Part shown: piece after piece, positions 8,917 to 17,889 of the stretch | Position numbering within the stretch: the first letter of the stretch is position 1 | Layout of the letters: every line of letters begins with the position of its first letter | NCBI RefSeq assembly: GCF_001644035.1 | Contig: NZ_LUUG01000057.1 | Coordinates: 1-64,000 of the forward strand | Length of the DNA stretch: 64,000 nt | Source: Methylomonas methanica | GTDB lineage: Bacteria; Pseudomonadota; Gammaproteobacteria; Methylococcales; Methylomonadaceae | Reading direction: 5' to 3' | Position numbers and translations under genes: made by a program | Notes under the pieces: model-generated | The model's input: the letters and a program-made list of their open reading frames with translations, nothing else | What the model was told of the DNA's origin: nothing | Database searches by the model: none

Positions 8917-11178
8917 ATGGCTACACAAAGAGTATTGAACCGTACGCTCGCATTGGCAATCGGCGGCATTTTAATGTCCGCATGCGCCCGCGATGTCAGC
9001 CAGGACGAAATGGCCAAGGCTACCGAAGGCTATATCGTGGCCGACACCAGCAAACTGTTTGTAGTCGATTGCTTGCTGCCCGGACAGGTACGCAAACTCG
9101 GCTCGCAGATGACCTATCTCAGTGCCCGCCGCCCGATTCGTACTACCGCCGCCGATTGCGAAGTACGCGGCGGCGAATATGTTGCGTATGATCGCGCCAA
9201 CTACGCCAGCGCCTTAAATATCTGGCTACCCAAAGCCCAGGAAGGCGACGCCGCCGCCCAACTGTATGTCGGCGAGATTTTCGAAAAAGGTCTGGGCACG
9301 CAAGCCGACTATAAAGCCGCCGCGCAGTGGTACGAAAAAGCCGCCAATCAAGGTAACTCTCAAGCGCAGTTGAACTTGGGTCATCTTTACGAAAAAGGCC
9401 TGGGCGTTACCGAAGATAAGGAAGCCGCACTGCGTTGGTATCGCAAATCCGCAGGCCTTGAGGACGCCGGCATCCAGTTTGCACCAGCCGTGAATGCCCA
9501 AGCCATTGCCAACAGCGAAGAATTGGCCACCTTGCGCAGCGAAGTAGCCGAATCCCGCCGCGAAGCGGAGCAGCTGCGCGAGCAACTGCAAAGCACCCGT
9601 CAGCAAACCCTGGATCAACAGGAAAATCTGCGTAAGGCTCAAGGCGAGTTGGAAGCCTTGCGTAACAAACTGCAACAACAAAAATCCGTTACGCCTAGCG
9701 GCTCCAGCGATATTGAATCGCTGGAAAAACAATTGCGCGAAAAAGAAAGCCAGTTAAAAGACCAACAAGCCAAATTGGGCAGTTTGACGCAATCTCTCAG
9801 CCAGGAAAGACAGCGCATGAAACGCGAGTTGGAAGCGGCGCGCCAGCAAAGCCCCAGTGCTAAAGCCGTTGAAAGCAAAACTAACGATATTGAAAACAAG
9901 CTCAGCGAGAAAATCGAAACCTATCAAAAACAATCCGCGGAACTGACCGGCTGGCTAACATCATCGGACAAGCTGGATAGAAATCAAATAGATTTGCGCA
10001 AGCAGGCCTTGCAACAGCAAGCCAAGGAAATTGCCGCACTGAAAGAAAAACTGCAACAACAAAGCTCAAATCTGGTGGCCAGCGGCAACGGCCCCAACAT
10101 CGAATTGCTGGAACCCGCGGTCACCGTCACCCGGGGTATACCCAGCATCCAGTTTGGCTTGGGCGAAAGCAGCAAACGTATTGTCGGCAAAATCGACGCA
10201 GCCACCGGCCTGAGCCGCTTGCTGTTGAACGACAAGGCAGTGAAAGTCGACGCCAATGGCCGTTTTGAAACCGACGTTAGCTTAAAAGGCGAAGAAACCT
10301 TGGTGCGCATCGTCGCTACCGACAAACGCAACCAGAGCAGTGACTTGAGCCTGCGCCTGCTGGCTTCCGGTAACGCAGCAGAGGCAATATTTCCGAGCAG
10401 CAACGGCAGCGAATTGAAACGCTCCGGCGATATTCAGTTCGGCAAATTCTACGCAATCATCATCGGCAATAACGAATACGGCGCTTATCCATCCTTGAAA
10501 ACACCCATCGCCGACGCCAAAAGTCTGGAACTGTTGTTACGCGAACGCTACGGCTTTAAAACCAAGCTACTGATCAATGCCAATCGCCACGCGATCATGT
10601 CCGCGTTTAACGAACTGAATCAAAAACTCACCGAACAGGATAATTTACTGGTCTATTACGCCGGCCACGGCGAAATAGACAAGAAAAGCCAGACGGCCTA
10701 TTGGCTACCAGTCGATTCAGAAACCGGCAATAGCGCCAACTGGATTTCCAGCCAAAGCATCACCGAGTTTTTGAGCATCATGCCGGCCAAACATATTATG
10801 GTAGTGGCCGATTCCTGCTATTCCGGCGCGTTGACTGGTTCTGCGGTAGCAAAATTGCCGGAAGGCATGGACGATGCCAAGCGCGAACGCTGGTTAAAAG
10901 CCATGAACAGCCGAAAAGCCCGCACCGTGCTGACTTCCGGCGGGGTGAAACCGGTAATGGACCAAGGCGGCGGCGACCATTCGGTGTTCGCCAATGCGTT
11001 TTTGAAAGTATTGCGCGGCAACAAACGCATCATCGAGGATTACGACATCTTCCGGGATGTGGCCAATCAAGTAAGAGCGTCGGCGGCACGCGGCGGTTTC
11101 GAACAAATGCCGCAATATGCCCCCTTGCAGCACGCCGGCCACGAAGGCAGCCCGTTCTTTTTCGTACCGGAAGTTTAG
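8917..11178 (+). CDS. Caspase-like (C14) lipoprotein with Sel1 repeats and coiled coil
   Basis: 753 residues from the ATG at 8917, which has AAGGCGG six bases upstream; an in-frame extension to 8809 would bury the signal peptide and is rejected. The signal peptide ends in LMSAC (Cys22, lipobox). Two Sel1-type repeats follow (about 112-183, with GDAAAQLYVGEIFEKGLG and NSQAQLNLGHLYEKGLG), then a Gln/Glu-rich coiled coil (about 200-385), a beta-rich linker, and a C-terminal caspase/metacaspase domain (about 508-745). The catalytic His is in YYAGHG (His584) and the Cys in ADSCYSG (Cys634), so both dyad residues are present. Expected to be an envelope-anchored cysteine peptidase or scaffold. Bacterial C14 proteins often act in stress or cell-death responses, but no partner is encoded beside it. 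Confidence 0.85.
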   Translation: MATQRVLNRTLALAIGGILMSACARDVSQDEMAKATEGYIVADTSKLFVVDCLLPGQVRKLGSQMTYLSARRPIRTTAADCEVRGGEYVAYDRANYASALNIWLPKAQEGDAAAQLYVGEIFEKGLGTQADYKAAAQWYEKAANQGNSQAQLNLGHLYEKGLGVTEDKEAALRWYRKSAGLEDAGIQFAPAVNAQAIANSEELATLRSEVAESRREAEQLREQLQSTRQQTLDQQENLRKAQGELEALRNKLQQQKSVTPSGSSDIESLEKQLREKESQLKDQQAKLGSLTQSLSQERQRMKRELEAARQQSPSAKAVESKTNDIENKLSEKIETYQKQSAELTGWLTSSDKLDRNQIDLRKQALQQQAKEIAALKEKLQQQSSNLVASGNGPNIELLEPAVTVTRGIPSIQFGLGESSKRIVGKIDAATGLSRLLLNDKAVKVDANGRFETDVSLKGEETLVRIVATDKRNQSSDLSLRLLASGNAAEAIFPSSNGSELKRSGDIQFGKFYAIIIGNNEYGAYPSLKTPIADAKSLELLLRERYGFKTKLLINANRHAIMSAFNELNQKLTEQDNLLVYYAGHGEIDKKSQTAYWLPVDSETGNSANWISSQSITEFLSIMPAKHIMVVADSCYSGALTGSAVAKLPEGMDDAKRERWLKAMNSRKARTVLTSGGVKPVMDQGGGDHSVFANAFLKVLRGNKRIIEDYDIFRDVANQVRASAARGGFEQMPQYAPLQHAGHEGSPFFFVPEV

Positions 11179-11488
11179 AAGGATTGGCTATTCCGATTGA
11201 AAACCGCCACCCATTTCGATAGGGTGGCACCAGAGGCGAGCAAGGTCATTGGGAACCGGCGAATTGCGAAATCGACCCCAAGCGGACACTTCAACCATCG
11301 GGCATCGTATGGCCGGTTATCGACGAGACTGCAGACTTTATCAGCCGATGCTTGCAAGCGTAAGTTAGTGCCCATGGGCGGAGCTAGTACGCGATACTTC
11401 CGGTATCCAGCGGTCGTGCTAGCAATGTGCTCAACCGGTTTTATGTATACTTCCAAACGAAATTGAAGAGCGCAGACGAGAAAGTCAG
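11179..11488. other. Gap without a recognisable gene
   Basis: 310 bases between the caspase-like gene and a gene of foreign character. An inverted repeat GCCACCC / GGGTGGC (11206-11228) lies 28 bases after the upstream stop codon, without a T tract. The following stretch to about 11310 reads like a decayed or non-coding repeat, and I could not assign it to a known family. A GAGAAAG at the end may serve as ribosome site for the next gene. Confidence 0.5.
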
Positions 11489-12937
11489 ATGGCAAATAAT
11501 TCAATACCTAGAGCTCGTGCCTTCTGGGAAGCACAGGATTACATGAGCGCGGTGAGGGTGGGGCTTAAGATCGTAGTGCCATCTAAGTACAAGACTTCCA
11601 GCCATTTTGCCGAAGTTTTTATTAATATTGCCTATGCGCTATTCAGCGCGTCTCAAGCTAATCTATTCAATGAATTTAAGCGCATTTTCCCAAAGTATAT
11701 GGCGATCGTCGCGCCGAGGGGTGATGTTGAACCTCCTATTGGATATCACAATCATGCAGTCTTGATGCAACATAACTTATGCGCGACGATTTTTCAGTAT
11801 TACGTGGACATACGCTCTATCAATGAAGTAAGAGAGGCAGCAGCACTACTCGTGAAATTTTCCGTTCTCGCGCCTAACCCATTGCTGCTGGAAGAACACA
11901 ACGCAAAGCTTTTGGAAATGGCACGCCTCATCTTAACGGGGAAAGACGCTTACTTTATTGTCGGCTTCAAACTTCCGTTTGCTCTACCCGTCCCTGATGG
12001 TAGGTACGAAATGGCGCATACGGTCGGCAAAACGACGATTGCCATCGAGGGCTTCATGGCTGATGACGTGTCCTCTAGGGTGGATGATCGATATTTTTCA
12101 CGAGTGGAAGTCACCATAAGAGGGTTCACTTGCACTGACAACTATTGGAATGGTCCCGACATCGATAGTGAGCATCAAGAACCACGAAATTGCCGTCTTG
12201 CTCTCTCGGTCGTGAATCGCGTTGTTCTGGAAGCGAAGTTAGCGAATGAATCACTACGGATTGTCATGGCTTCTCAGCGCGACATTGGCAACATCGTGAC
12301 GACGCAGTATGACGGTGATGGTACCGAATTTCATCTATCGATTGGGTTGACGTTCGGAGGCTTCGCTCTGGTAGATACCCTGTCGCGGCAGCAGGTTACT
12401 GCTGTGCAATGTAAACTTTTGTCCGAGCGACTGTCGCTCGAAGAGATGGCGTTGTATGAAAGTCTGTATGCCCAAGCGCTGATCCAGCGAGATACTGATA
12501 ACGTGGCCGGAGCGTACTATCTGTTGAACTCTGCAACAGAAGCAATGATTGACTGTTTCCTGTATTCATTGTGTGAGAAAACCGAGTTGTCCAATGAACT
12601 TGAACGCTTTTTGTTGGGGGAATCGATCTGCGCCACCTGCAAGCTATTCAAGGAGTCGCCGAATTTAGTTGACCTGCCGCGCTCGGCCAATCCACCATCG
12701 CCGTTTCAACGCCTGAAGTTTCTGCAGGAGTTAAAAATCGCTAAGAATTCTGATGTGCGGCGCCTTTGCAAATTACTTGCGATCATTCGCAACGACAGCA
12801 TGCGCAATGATCTTAGTCACGGAAGAAAAGGCGGCATTCCTACAGTTGCAGTCGACAAAGCGATAGCAGCATTTCGTGACCTCAGATACGTTTTTCAGGA
12901 GTTGGAGCAGGTGAATGAACAAAACATCCGAGATTAG
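11489..12937 (+). CDS. Unknown protein with a possible C-terminal HEPN ribonuclease motif
   Basis: 482 residues, not recognised as a named family. The first half is mixed helix and strand, with a middle region (about 150-320) rich in beta strands. The C-terminal 160 residues are helical and contain IRNDSMRNDLSHG, where R439 to H444 (RNDLSH) fits the R-x4-H motif of HEPN nucleases. Codon choice differs from the neighbours: more A/T-ending and irregular codons, without the strong C/G third positions of the flanking genes. It stands alone, with non-coding stretches on both sides and hairpin repeats nearby, which suggests acquisition. HEPN proteins are common in antiviral and toxin systems, but no partner (MNT, helicase or similar) is adjacent. 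Function unproven; existence as a gene is fairly secure from its length. Confidence 0.7.
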   Translation: MANNSIPRARAFWEAQDYMSAVRVGLKIVVPSKYKTSSHFAEVFINIAYALFSASQANLFNEFKRIFPKYMAIVAPRGDVEPPIGYHNHAVLMQHNLCATIFQYYVDIRSINEVREAAALLVKFSVLAPNPLLLEEHNAKLLEMARLILTGKDAYFIVGFKLPFALPVPDGRYEMAHTVGKTTIAIEGFMADDVSSRVDDRYFSRVEVTIRGFTCTDNYWNGPDIDSEHQEPRNCRLALSVVNRVVLEAKLANESLRIVMASQRDIGNIVTTQYDGDGTEFHLSIGLTFGGFALVDTLSRQQVTAVQCKLLSERLSLEEMALYESLYAQALIQRDTDNVAGAYYLLNSATEAMIDCFLYSLCEKTELSNELERFLLGESICATCKLFKESPNLVDLPRSANPPSPFQRLKFLQELKIAKNSDVRRLCKLLAIIRNDSMRNDLSHGRKGGIPTVAVDKAIAAFRDLRYVFQELEQVNEQNIRD

Positions 12938-12944
12938 CTCGTCG

Positions 12945-12971
12945 GATGCGGTAAACAACGTGCACCGCATC
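12945..12971. repeat. Hairpin repeat downstream of the HEPN-like gene
   Basis: GATGCGGT and ACCGCATC pair around an 11-base loop, eight bases after the stop codon. No T tract follows. The flanking GGTGCGGTTCGT repeats part of the stem. It resembles short interspersed palindromes and could also protect the 3' end of the transcript. Confidence 0.5.
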
Positions 12972-13161
12972 GTTCGCGATTGGTGCGGTTCGTAAATTCA
13001 CCACACCCCTGCTTTTGGCCGGTCCCCGCCCATGCCGGGTTTCGATTGGAGTGCCTGCCGCTTAGAAACAGGAGCGGTGGCGGATGAATTGGAATACGCA
13101 GGCAGATTAAGCAGCCGGGCAAACAACGCTTACCCGGCGGGTCTTTAAACAGCGGAAACTA

Positions 13162-14538
13162 TCATTTCCACTTTTTCAGCAACCCTTTTAGCCCGGCAGG
13201 CTTGGCGGATTCGACTGCGGCGGCGACTGTTTCGGCAATCGGCTCGGGTTCCGCCGCTACCGGTTCAGGCTTAGCAGCAGGCTCTGCCGGTTTTTTACCG
13301 AACAAATTTTTCAGCTTACCGCCAACGCCGGCTGCCGGTTCTTTAACCGCTTCGGCGGCAGTTTCCGCGATTTCCACCACATTTTCTTTAAGCTCAACAG
13401 CCGCTTCCATTATAGGTGCGGCGATTTCTTCCAGCTCTTCCTGGATAGTCTCGGCAGCGACTTCGGTCTGTGTGCCCAGCTTTTGATCCAACTTGGCCAT
13501 TTGCTGCATGGTGTTGTTCAACATTTGCTTGAACTTGCCGAAACCGCCGCTTTTCTCGGCCAATTTATCGACAGACGACTGCTTTGCCGGTGCCGGCTCG
13601 GCCACCACTGGTTTGGGCTTATCGACAACCGGCGCAACTTCCCGTTCGACCGGCTTTGGCGGCTCGACAGGCGCCTGAACCACAGCAGGTTCAGCAACCA
13701 CAGCCGGGGACGGCTGGATAACGGCGGGAGCTTCGTTGATAACAACTTTTGGCTCCGGTTGCGATACCGGCTGCGAGTGAGCCACTGCGGGCACCGCCGA
13801 ATGTTTGGCCGAGTCGGCGTAACGCGCCAGTTCGGTCTGATGTTTTGCCAAAGTCTCCGCTAGCAGTTTTTCGGCGCTGGCTTGTTCGCGCTCGCGCAGA
13901 ATTTTTTGCTCTTCCACCGCCAATTCCAGTTTATTCAGCTGTTCGGTTTGCGACTCCAAACGTAACTGTAAAGGCCCCAATAGTGCATCTTTCTCAGCCA
14001 GTTTGGAGGTTTCCGCCCACAGGGCAAGTTGCAGCTCGGTTTTGCCTTGCTGTTCGGCTTTAAAGCGTTCGGCAATTTGCGTGGTAAGCGCGAAATATCG
14101 GGGCCATAGATCGGTCGATTGCAGATCGTTGGCGGCCGGTAACGCCGGCTCGGTCAATTCAAAACCACTCGCCAAGGTTTTGATGCTGTCGATCACTTGC
14201 CGATTAGCCTGTACTAGCATCTCTTCCAGACTCGCTGCCCGTTGCGCTTTGTCCTCAGCAGCAGTTTGGGCGTCCTGCAACTGCTCGATGTTGACAGTTA
14301 ATTGCTCTTGCAAGGCTTGCTGCTGCTGTTGCGCCGCATCGAGATCGGCTTGCAAGGCCATGCGTGCTTTTAAATGGATGGCATTGGTTTTCTTTAAAAA
14401 ATAAATCCTGATACTGTAAAACATCGCCGTCAACAACCACACGGCAAGCGCTAAAGCACTGGCATATTCCTGGTTTTCCAGTGTAAATCGATACCAATCC
14501 GACAGTATGCTTTGAATCATGGGCAAATAAGCTTCCAT
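13162..14538 (-). CDS. Membrane-anchored coiled-coil protein with Pro/Val/Ala-rich linker
   Basis: 458 residues, family not recognised. One membrane helix near the N-terminus (about 23-47, YASALALAVWLLTAMFYSIRI) is followed by a long Gln/Glu/Ala-rich coiled coil (about 55-245). Then comes a Pro/Val/Glu-rich linker (about 250-325, with repeated VVAEPAVV, PKPVVAEP phrases). The C-terminal part is Ala/Glu-rich, with two short KGLLKK / KLKNLFGKK basic patches. The layout resembles spacer proteins that bridge from the inner membrane to another structure. Residue composition is low-complexity, so similarity searches would be noisy. ATG at 14538 has AGGATT upstream. A monocistronic gene. Confidence 0.7.
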   Translation of the reverse strand: MEAYLPMIQSILSDWYRFTLENQEYASALALAVWLLTAMFYSIRIYFLKKTNAIHLKARMALQADLDAAQQQQQALQEQLTVNIEQLQDAQTAAEDKAQRAASLEEMLVQANRQVIDSIKTLASGFELTEPALPAANDLQSTDLWPRYFALTTQIAERFKAEQQGKTELQLALWAETSKLAEKDALLGPLQLRLESQTEQLNKLELAVEEQKILREREQASAEKLLAETLAKHQTELARYADSAKHSAVPAVAHSQPVSQPEPKVVINEAPAVIQPSPAVVAEPAVVQAPVEPPKPVEREVAPVVDKPKPVVAEPAPAKQSSVDKLAEKSGGFGKFKQMLNNTMQQMAKLDQKLGTQTEVAAETIQEELEEIAAPIMEAAVELKENVVEIAETAAEAVKEPAAGVGGKLKNLFGKKPAEPAAKPEPVAAEPEPIAETVAAAVESAKPAGLKGLLKKWK

Positions 14539-14837
14539 AAATAATCCTGGCTAATATAGTTTTTATAATAATGACGTAGGCTTCCGACCAGGAACAGCAG
14601 ATAGCGATCCTGAAGCAGGCGGAAACCAGTATATCAGTTTGACTCTGCAACTTTACCGTAAGCTGCTGGAATACGACAGAAAAATGCCGACTAAAAAAAC
14701 TGCTGCACAGTGTCTGCAGCGATTGACAGCAGCCTCGGCAAACCCAAGATTGGTTGTTTATGTCCGGGCTTTATCTTGTGTAGATTCCCGGAACGGCTTA
14801 ACCTGTGGCCCTTAGTTTTTCAGTTTGGGAGACATCG

Positions 14838-15500
14838 ATGGACGAAATCGTCAAAGCGCTGTTTAGCGCCCCTTTAGCCACGGTATTTGTGATTGCGGGC
14901 CTGATATTTCTGCTGGTCGCGGTGGTAGGTAATATCAGCGGCAAGATAGAGCCGGGCCCGAAAGGGCGAGTATTTTCAGGGATATTGGGGTTGGCGTTCG
15001 TCGTTGTCGGTTTAGCCATGCATTTCGCGCAAAATTCCGCTCAACCATCAACCACGCCGAATAGCCCGCCAGCTCTCAGTAAACCAGCAGAACAAATTGC
15101 CGTGGTGCCGCAAGCACCCCACAGCCTACCCGTTAACACCCCTGCCAACCAAGCACCAGCGACGCTCAATCTGCCGGCAAATGCCGAAATAATCGAAGCG
15201 GGTTGCAGTTTTTCCGCCGCACAGATCGAGGGCGAGCCGGGCTCGACTCATTTAGTAGCCTGCCCAGCGGAGTGTGACTCGGCCTATCAAATATTGAACG
15301 GCACTGATACCTACACCAACAATTCCTATATTTGCCTGGCCGCTATCCATGCCGGGCTGATCGGCCCTCAAGGGGGCACCGTGCAAGTGATCATCGAAAA
15401 AGGCCGCCCCGCTTACCGAGGTTCGATTCGCCATAAAATTCAGTCTTCCGATTATGGAAAGTACGAGGGGTCTTTTCGGCTCGCGCCGCCTACGCAATAG
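14838..15500 (+). CDS. Small protein with two membrane helices and a Cys-containing C-terminal domain
   Basis: 220 residues from the ATG at 14838, which has GGGAGA upstream; a GTG at 14805 would only add 11 residues without a ribosome site. Two hydrophobic helices (about 8-35 and 47-65) form a hairpin, with GKIEPGPKGRVF between them. A Pro/Ala/Asn linker leads to a globular domain (about 115-215) with four cysteines (GCSFS, VACPAECDS, YICLA) and the phrase AIHAGLIGPQGGTVQV. That region, with its Ser/Tyr-rich end, resembles LCCL/limulus-factor-like domains seen in secreted proteins, although I cannot confirm this. Function unknown. Confidence 0.65.
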   Translation: MDEIVKALFSAPLATVFVIAGLIFLLVAVVGNISGKIEPGPKGRVFSGILGLAFVVVGLAMHFAQNSAQPSTTPNSPPALSKPAEQIAVVPQAPHSLPVNTPANQAPATLNLPANAEIIEAGCSFSAAQIEGEPGSTHLVACPAECDSAYQILNGTDTYTNNSYICLAAIHAGLIGPQGGTVQVIIEKGRPAYRGSIRHKIQSSDYGKYEGSFRLAPPTQ

Positions 15501-15814
15501 GTGTAAACAGCTTCAGCTTACTCGGTATGTCGCTAGTGGAGATTGGAGCGCAAAGGCTTAGCGACGAGCAGCTACGCAATTACTTTAAAGAAGGGAAATC
15601 ACGGTGAACATATCTATGAAGGGTCTAAACACAGCCGACACACCTGGCCGGGTGTTACCCAATGAAGGAGGCTTTTAGCACACTAACCTTCACGGCATTT
15701 GCTCTGCCCATTTTCAATGGGTCGCCAAGCGCGGGCTTGTTGAATGCTTTAAAAAATACGCTGTAACCAACCCGCTGGGTATCCGATGACTAAAAAAGAT
15801 CTCGCGTCAATATC
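15501..15814. other. Gap without a recognisable gene
   Basis: 314 bases between two convergent genes. A 34-codon open stretch from an ATG at 15662 is hydrophobic at its start but has no ribosome site and no supporting context. No terminator with a T tract was seen. Confidence 0.5.
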
Positions 15815-16564
15815 CTAGGCTCTTTGCCGCTTAGCCACAGATTGCTCAAGCAGTTCTGAATATTTGCGATAATCCATTTGATAGTCTTTTTGCCACAAAG
15901 GATTGGCAAGAATATGCTCGACATCCAAGGCGTAAGGAATACGCTGACCGCGATGATCGCAAGCGCCGCCTACTTGTTGCATTTCGAAACCCTCTTTCTT
16001 AACCGCGTAAGCCAAGGATGGCGTCACCAATATGTACCACTGTTTAATATCGTTCTGCGCCGAGTAGACGACCGCAGCGCGGTACAAGCCCCACATAATG
16101 CTGCGAGTCTGATTTTTGATGGTGTGCAGATATCTGATGTTACCGCTGTCCTTGGCGGTTTGTTCCGCATCCGTATCTTGTTGCGGGAAAGCCCTTGGCG
16201 CGAAGCGTCTGGCTTCTCGCAATACGCAGAGGCGGGATATTTCTATGGATTGCTGATATTGCTGAGCGCTTATCGGTTGGTCGGGAACACATTTGGCTTC
16301 GAAAGGGAAAACGGCTTGGTTCTGATAAACCAATCGTAATGCACCCAGCCATTGCCCGGTGTATCTGTGTCGAACCATAAAATGCACGGAATGGCGATCC
16401 CACTCGTCGAATTCCATTTGTTCCGGAAAATTTTCTTTATCCTCATAACCCATTTCGTCGCAATAGACTTGGTATCTGAGGTTGTAATGAATGCGTCTGC
16501 TTTCAGGCGTGTCAGCTAAAAAAACCTCAAAACAACTATCAAATGAATGCTTTTCAGAAATCAA
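15815..16564 (-). CDS. PEP-CTERM/exosortase system-associated acyltransferase
   Basis: 249 residues of the GNAT-like family related to acyl-homoserine-lactone synthases and found with exosortase/PEP-CTERM polysaccharide loci. Visible hallmarks are the N-terminal RRIHYNLRYQVYCDEMGYE, the FDEWDRHSVHFMV strand, LGALRLV, and EISRLCVLREARR (about 108-120). The start is a TTG at 16564 preceded by GGAG ten bases upstream; the first in-frame ATG would delete the conserved RYQVYC region. It is separated from the polysaccharide operon by 374 bases but has the same 16-base motif in front of it. It may acylate a sugar or make a small signal for the surface system. No exosortase gene occurs in the window. 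Confidence 0.85.
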   Translation of the reverse strand: MISEKHSFDSCFEVFLADTPESRRIHYNLRYQVYCDEMGYEDKENFPEQMEFDEWDRHSVHFMVRHRYTGQWLGALRLVYQNQAVFPFEAKCVPDQPISAQQYQQSIEISRLCVLREARRFAPRAFPQQDTDAEQTAKDSGNIRYLHTIKNQTRSIMWGLYRAAVVYSAQNDIKQWYILVTPSLAYAVKKEGFEMQQVGGACDHRGQRIPYALDVEHILANPLWQKDYQMDYRKYSELLEQSVAKRQRA

Positions 16565-16810
16565 GATGAAACTCCATAACGTAATTAATCAAATTCCCTA
16601 AACATCCGGGCACTACTCTTCAAACTCAAAGAATTGATAACAATGGTTCTGTTATCCCCGCTCTATCAGTGAAAGACCCTATTGGCCTTTATGTACACCC
16701 AACAGTGTGTTTTTGCCAAATCTTTGCTGAATCATACTGGCGAGACGCCTACATACAATTAACAGAAAAAACCGGTTCCGACCGGAAAAACACAATGTTG
16801 GTTAGGAATC

Positions 16811-16826
16811 TACAGAGTCAAGATGA
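16811..16826 (-). promoter_or_regulatory. Shared upstream motif (copy 1), before the acyltransferase gene
   Basis: The 16 bases TACAGAGTCAAGATGA on the plus strand (TCATCTTGACTCTGTA toward the acyltransferase gene) recur exactly at 29331-29346 in front of the polysaccharide operon. On the minus strand both copies are preceded by TTTCT and, further up, by CCTAAT. This copy is about 250 bases upstream of the TTG start. The remaining part of the 16565-16938 gap shows no gene. No sigma-54 element was found. Likely a regulator or promoter element, by inference. Confidence 0.5.
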
Positions 16827-16938
16827 AGAAAAACTGTAATTTACATTAGGATAAGATGAAGATTAGATTAATTTTAGAACCAGTTGCGACGTTATTCCGC
16901 GGAAATACTGGCTTAATTGATGTCCGGAAATTATCGCG

Positions 16939-17889
16939 TTACGATCTGCCGTTACCGCTATTTTCAGAAATAGCGCCTACCCAATACGCTTTATGCAAAC
17001 TAAAGCATCTGTTCAAACTCTGCGGCATTCTAGCGTGCATTGTCCCACCCATTTTATAGCCCAGCCATTTCAAACCGGTGCGCAAACATGCCGACGGTAG
17101 CAGCCAAGGCGCATTTTTCAGCAGATATTTCAGCTCTGACACGACAAAACGCCGGCCTTCGCCCGAAGCACCGCCAAAGGTTTGCTGCAACCAAGCGGTA
17201 TGCGCATGAAACACGCCGATGTCGAAATAGCGCTTAAATTCGTCGGAAAACCCGTAATCGTGCGAATGAAACACGGCGGCATCCCCGCAATATGCCACTT
17301 TCCAGCCGTTTAGCAACATCTTGCCGACCACAAAAGTATCTTCGTTCATGATGGTGTTCAGCGGAAACCCGCCAACTCCCATTAGCGCACTGCGGCGGTA
17401 AGCGGCATAAGAGTTGGAAATAAACACCGTCTTGATACCGAATTGCGCTTTTTCTTGCAGGCTGCGCAATTGGCTTTGCGGCGGATAATTGAATAAACGG
17501 GCATGCGCGCCGATTGGCCCGGCGTTGCGATGCGGCAATTGCCGGCCATAAGCTGCGCCGACACTTTCATCAGCGAACGCTGCCACTAACTTTTCGATGG
17601 CATCGGGTTCAGCCAACAGCGCATCCTGAGTCAGAAATACCAGAATGTCCGCATCCGCCAGCCGATTCACGCCAAATTGACGGGTACCGCCATGGTTAAA
17701 CTCGGACTTGGGTATTACCTGCACGTCAAAGCCCGCTTCAATCGCCAAAGCCACCGTATGGTCAGTCGATGAGGAATCTATCAGCAGTAAATAATCCGGC
17801 TTCAGCGTTTGTACGGCAAAGGCTTGCAACCACGATTCCCAAAGTTCGCCGGCATTCAGGGTCGGTACAATCAAGCCCACTTTATTCAT
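16939..17889 (-). CDS. Glycosyltransferase family 2, rhamnosyltransferase-like
   Basis: 316 residues. The GT-A fold begins with VGLIVPTLNAGELWESWL, LLLIDSSSTDHT and SEFNHGGTRQFGVN, the last being typical of RfbN-like rhamnosyltransferases. An acidic motif follows in FLTQDALL (about 90-97), and MNEDTFVVGKMLLNGW (about 180) resembles the acceptor-side ED motif. Cytoplasmic, using a nucleotide sugar to extend a lipid-linked repeat unit. Last gene of the polysaccharide operon; its start lies inside the end of the preceding gene (8-base overlap), with AGAGGG as ribosome site, implying translational coupling. The sugar is not determinable from sequence. Confidence 0.85.
   Translation of the reverse strand: MNKVGLIVPTLNAGELWESWLQAFAVQTLKPDYLLLIDSSSTDHTVALAIEAGFDVQVIPKSEFNHGGTRQFGVNRLADADILVFLTQDALLAEPDAIEKLVAAFADESVGAAYGRQLPHRNAGPIGAHARLFNYPPQSQLRSLQEKAQFGIKTVFISNSYAAYRRSALMGVGGFPLNTIMNEDTFVVGKMLLNGWKVAYCGDAAVFHSHDYGFSDEFKRYFDIGVFHAHTAWLQQTFGGASGEGRRFVVSELKYLLKNAPWLLPSACLRTGLKWLGYKMGGTMHARMPQSLNRCFSLHKAYWVGAISENSGNGRS

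Noticed and set aside
11175-11504. Reverse-strand open frame of 109 codons in the gap after the caspase-like gene
   Set aside because: Overlaps both flanks, has no ribosome site, and reads like non-coding repeat sequence.
15662-15766. 34-codon hydrophobic open stretch
   Set aside because: No ribosome site, no conservation evidence, and it lies in a non-coding gap.
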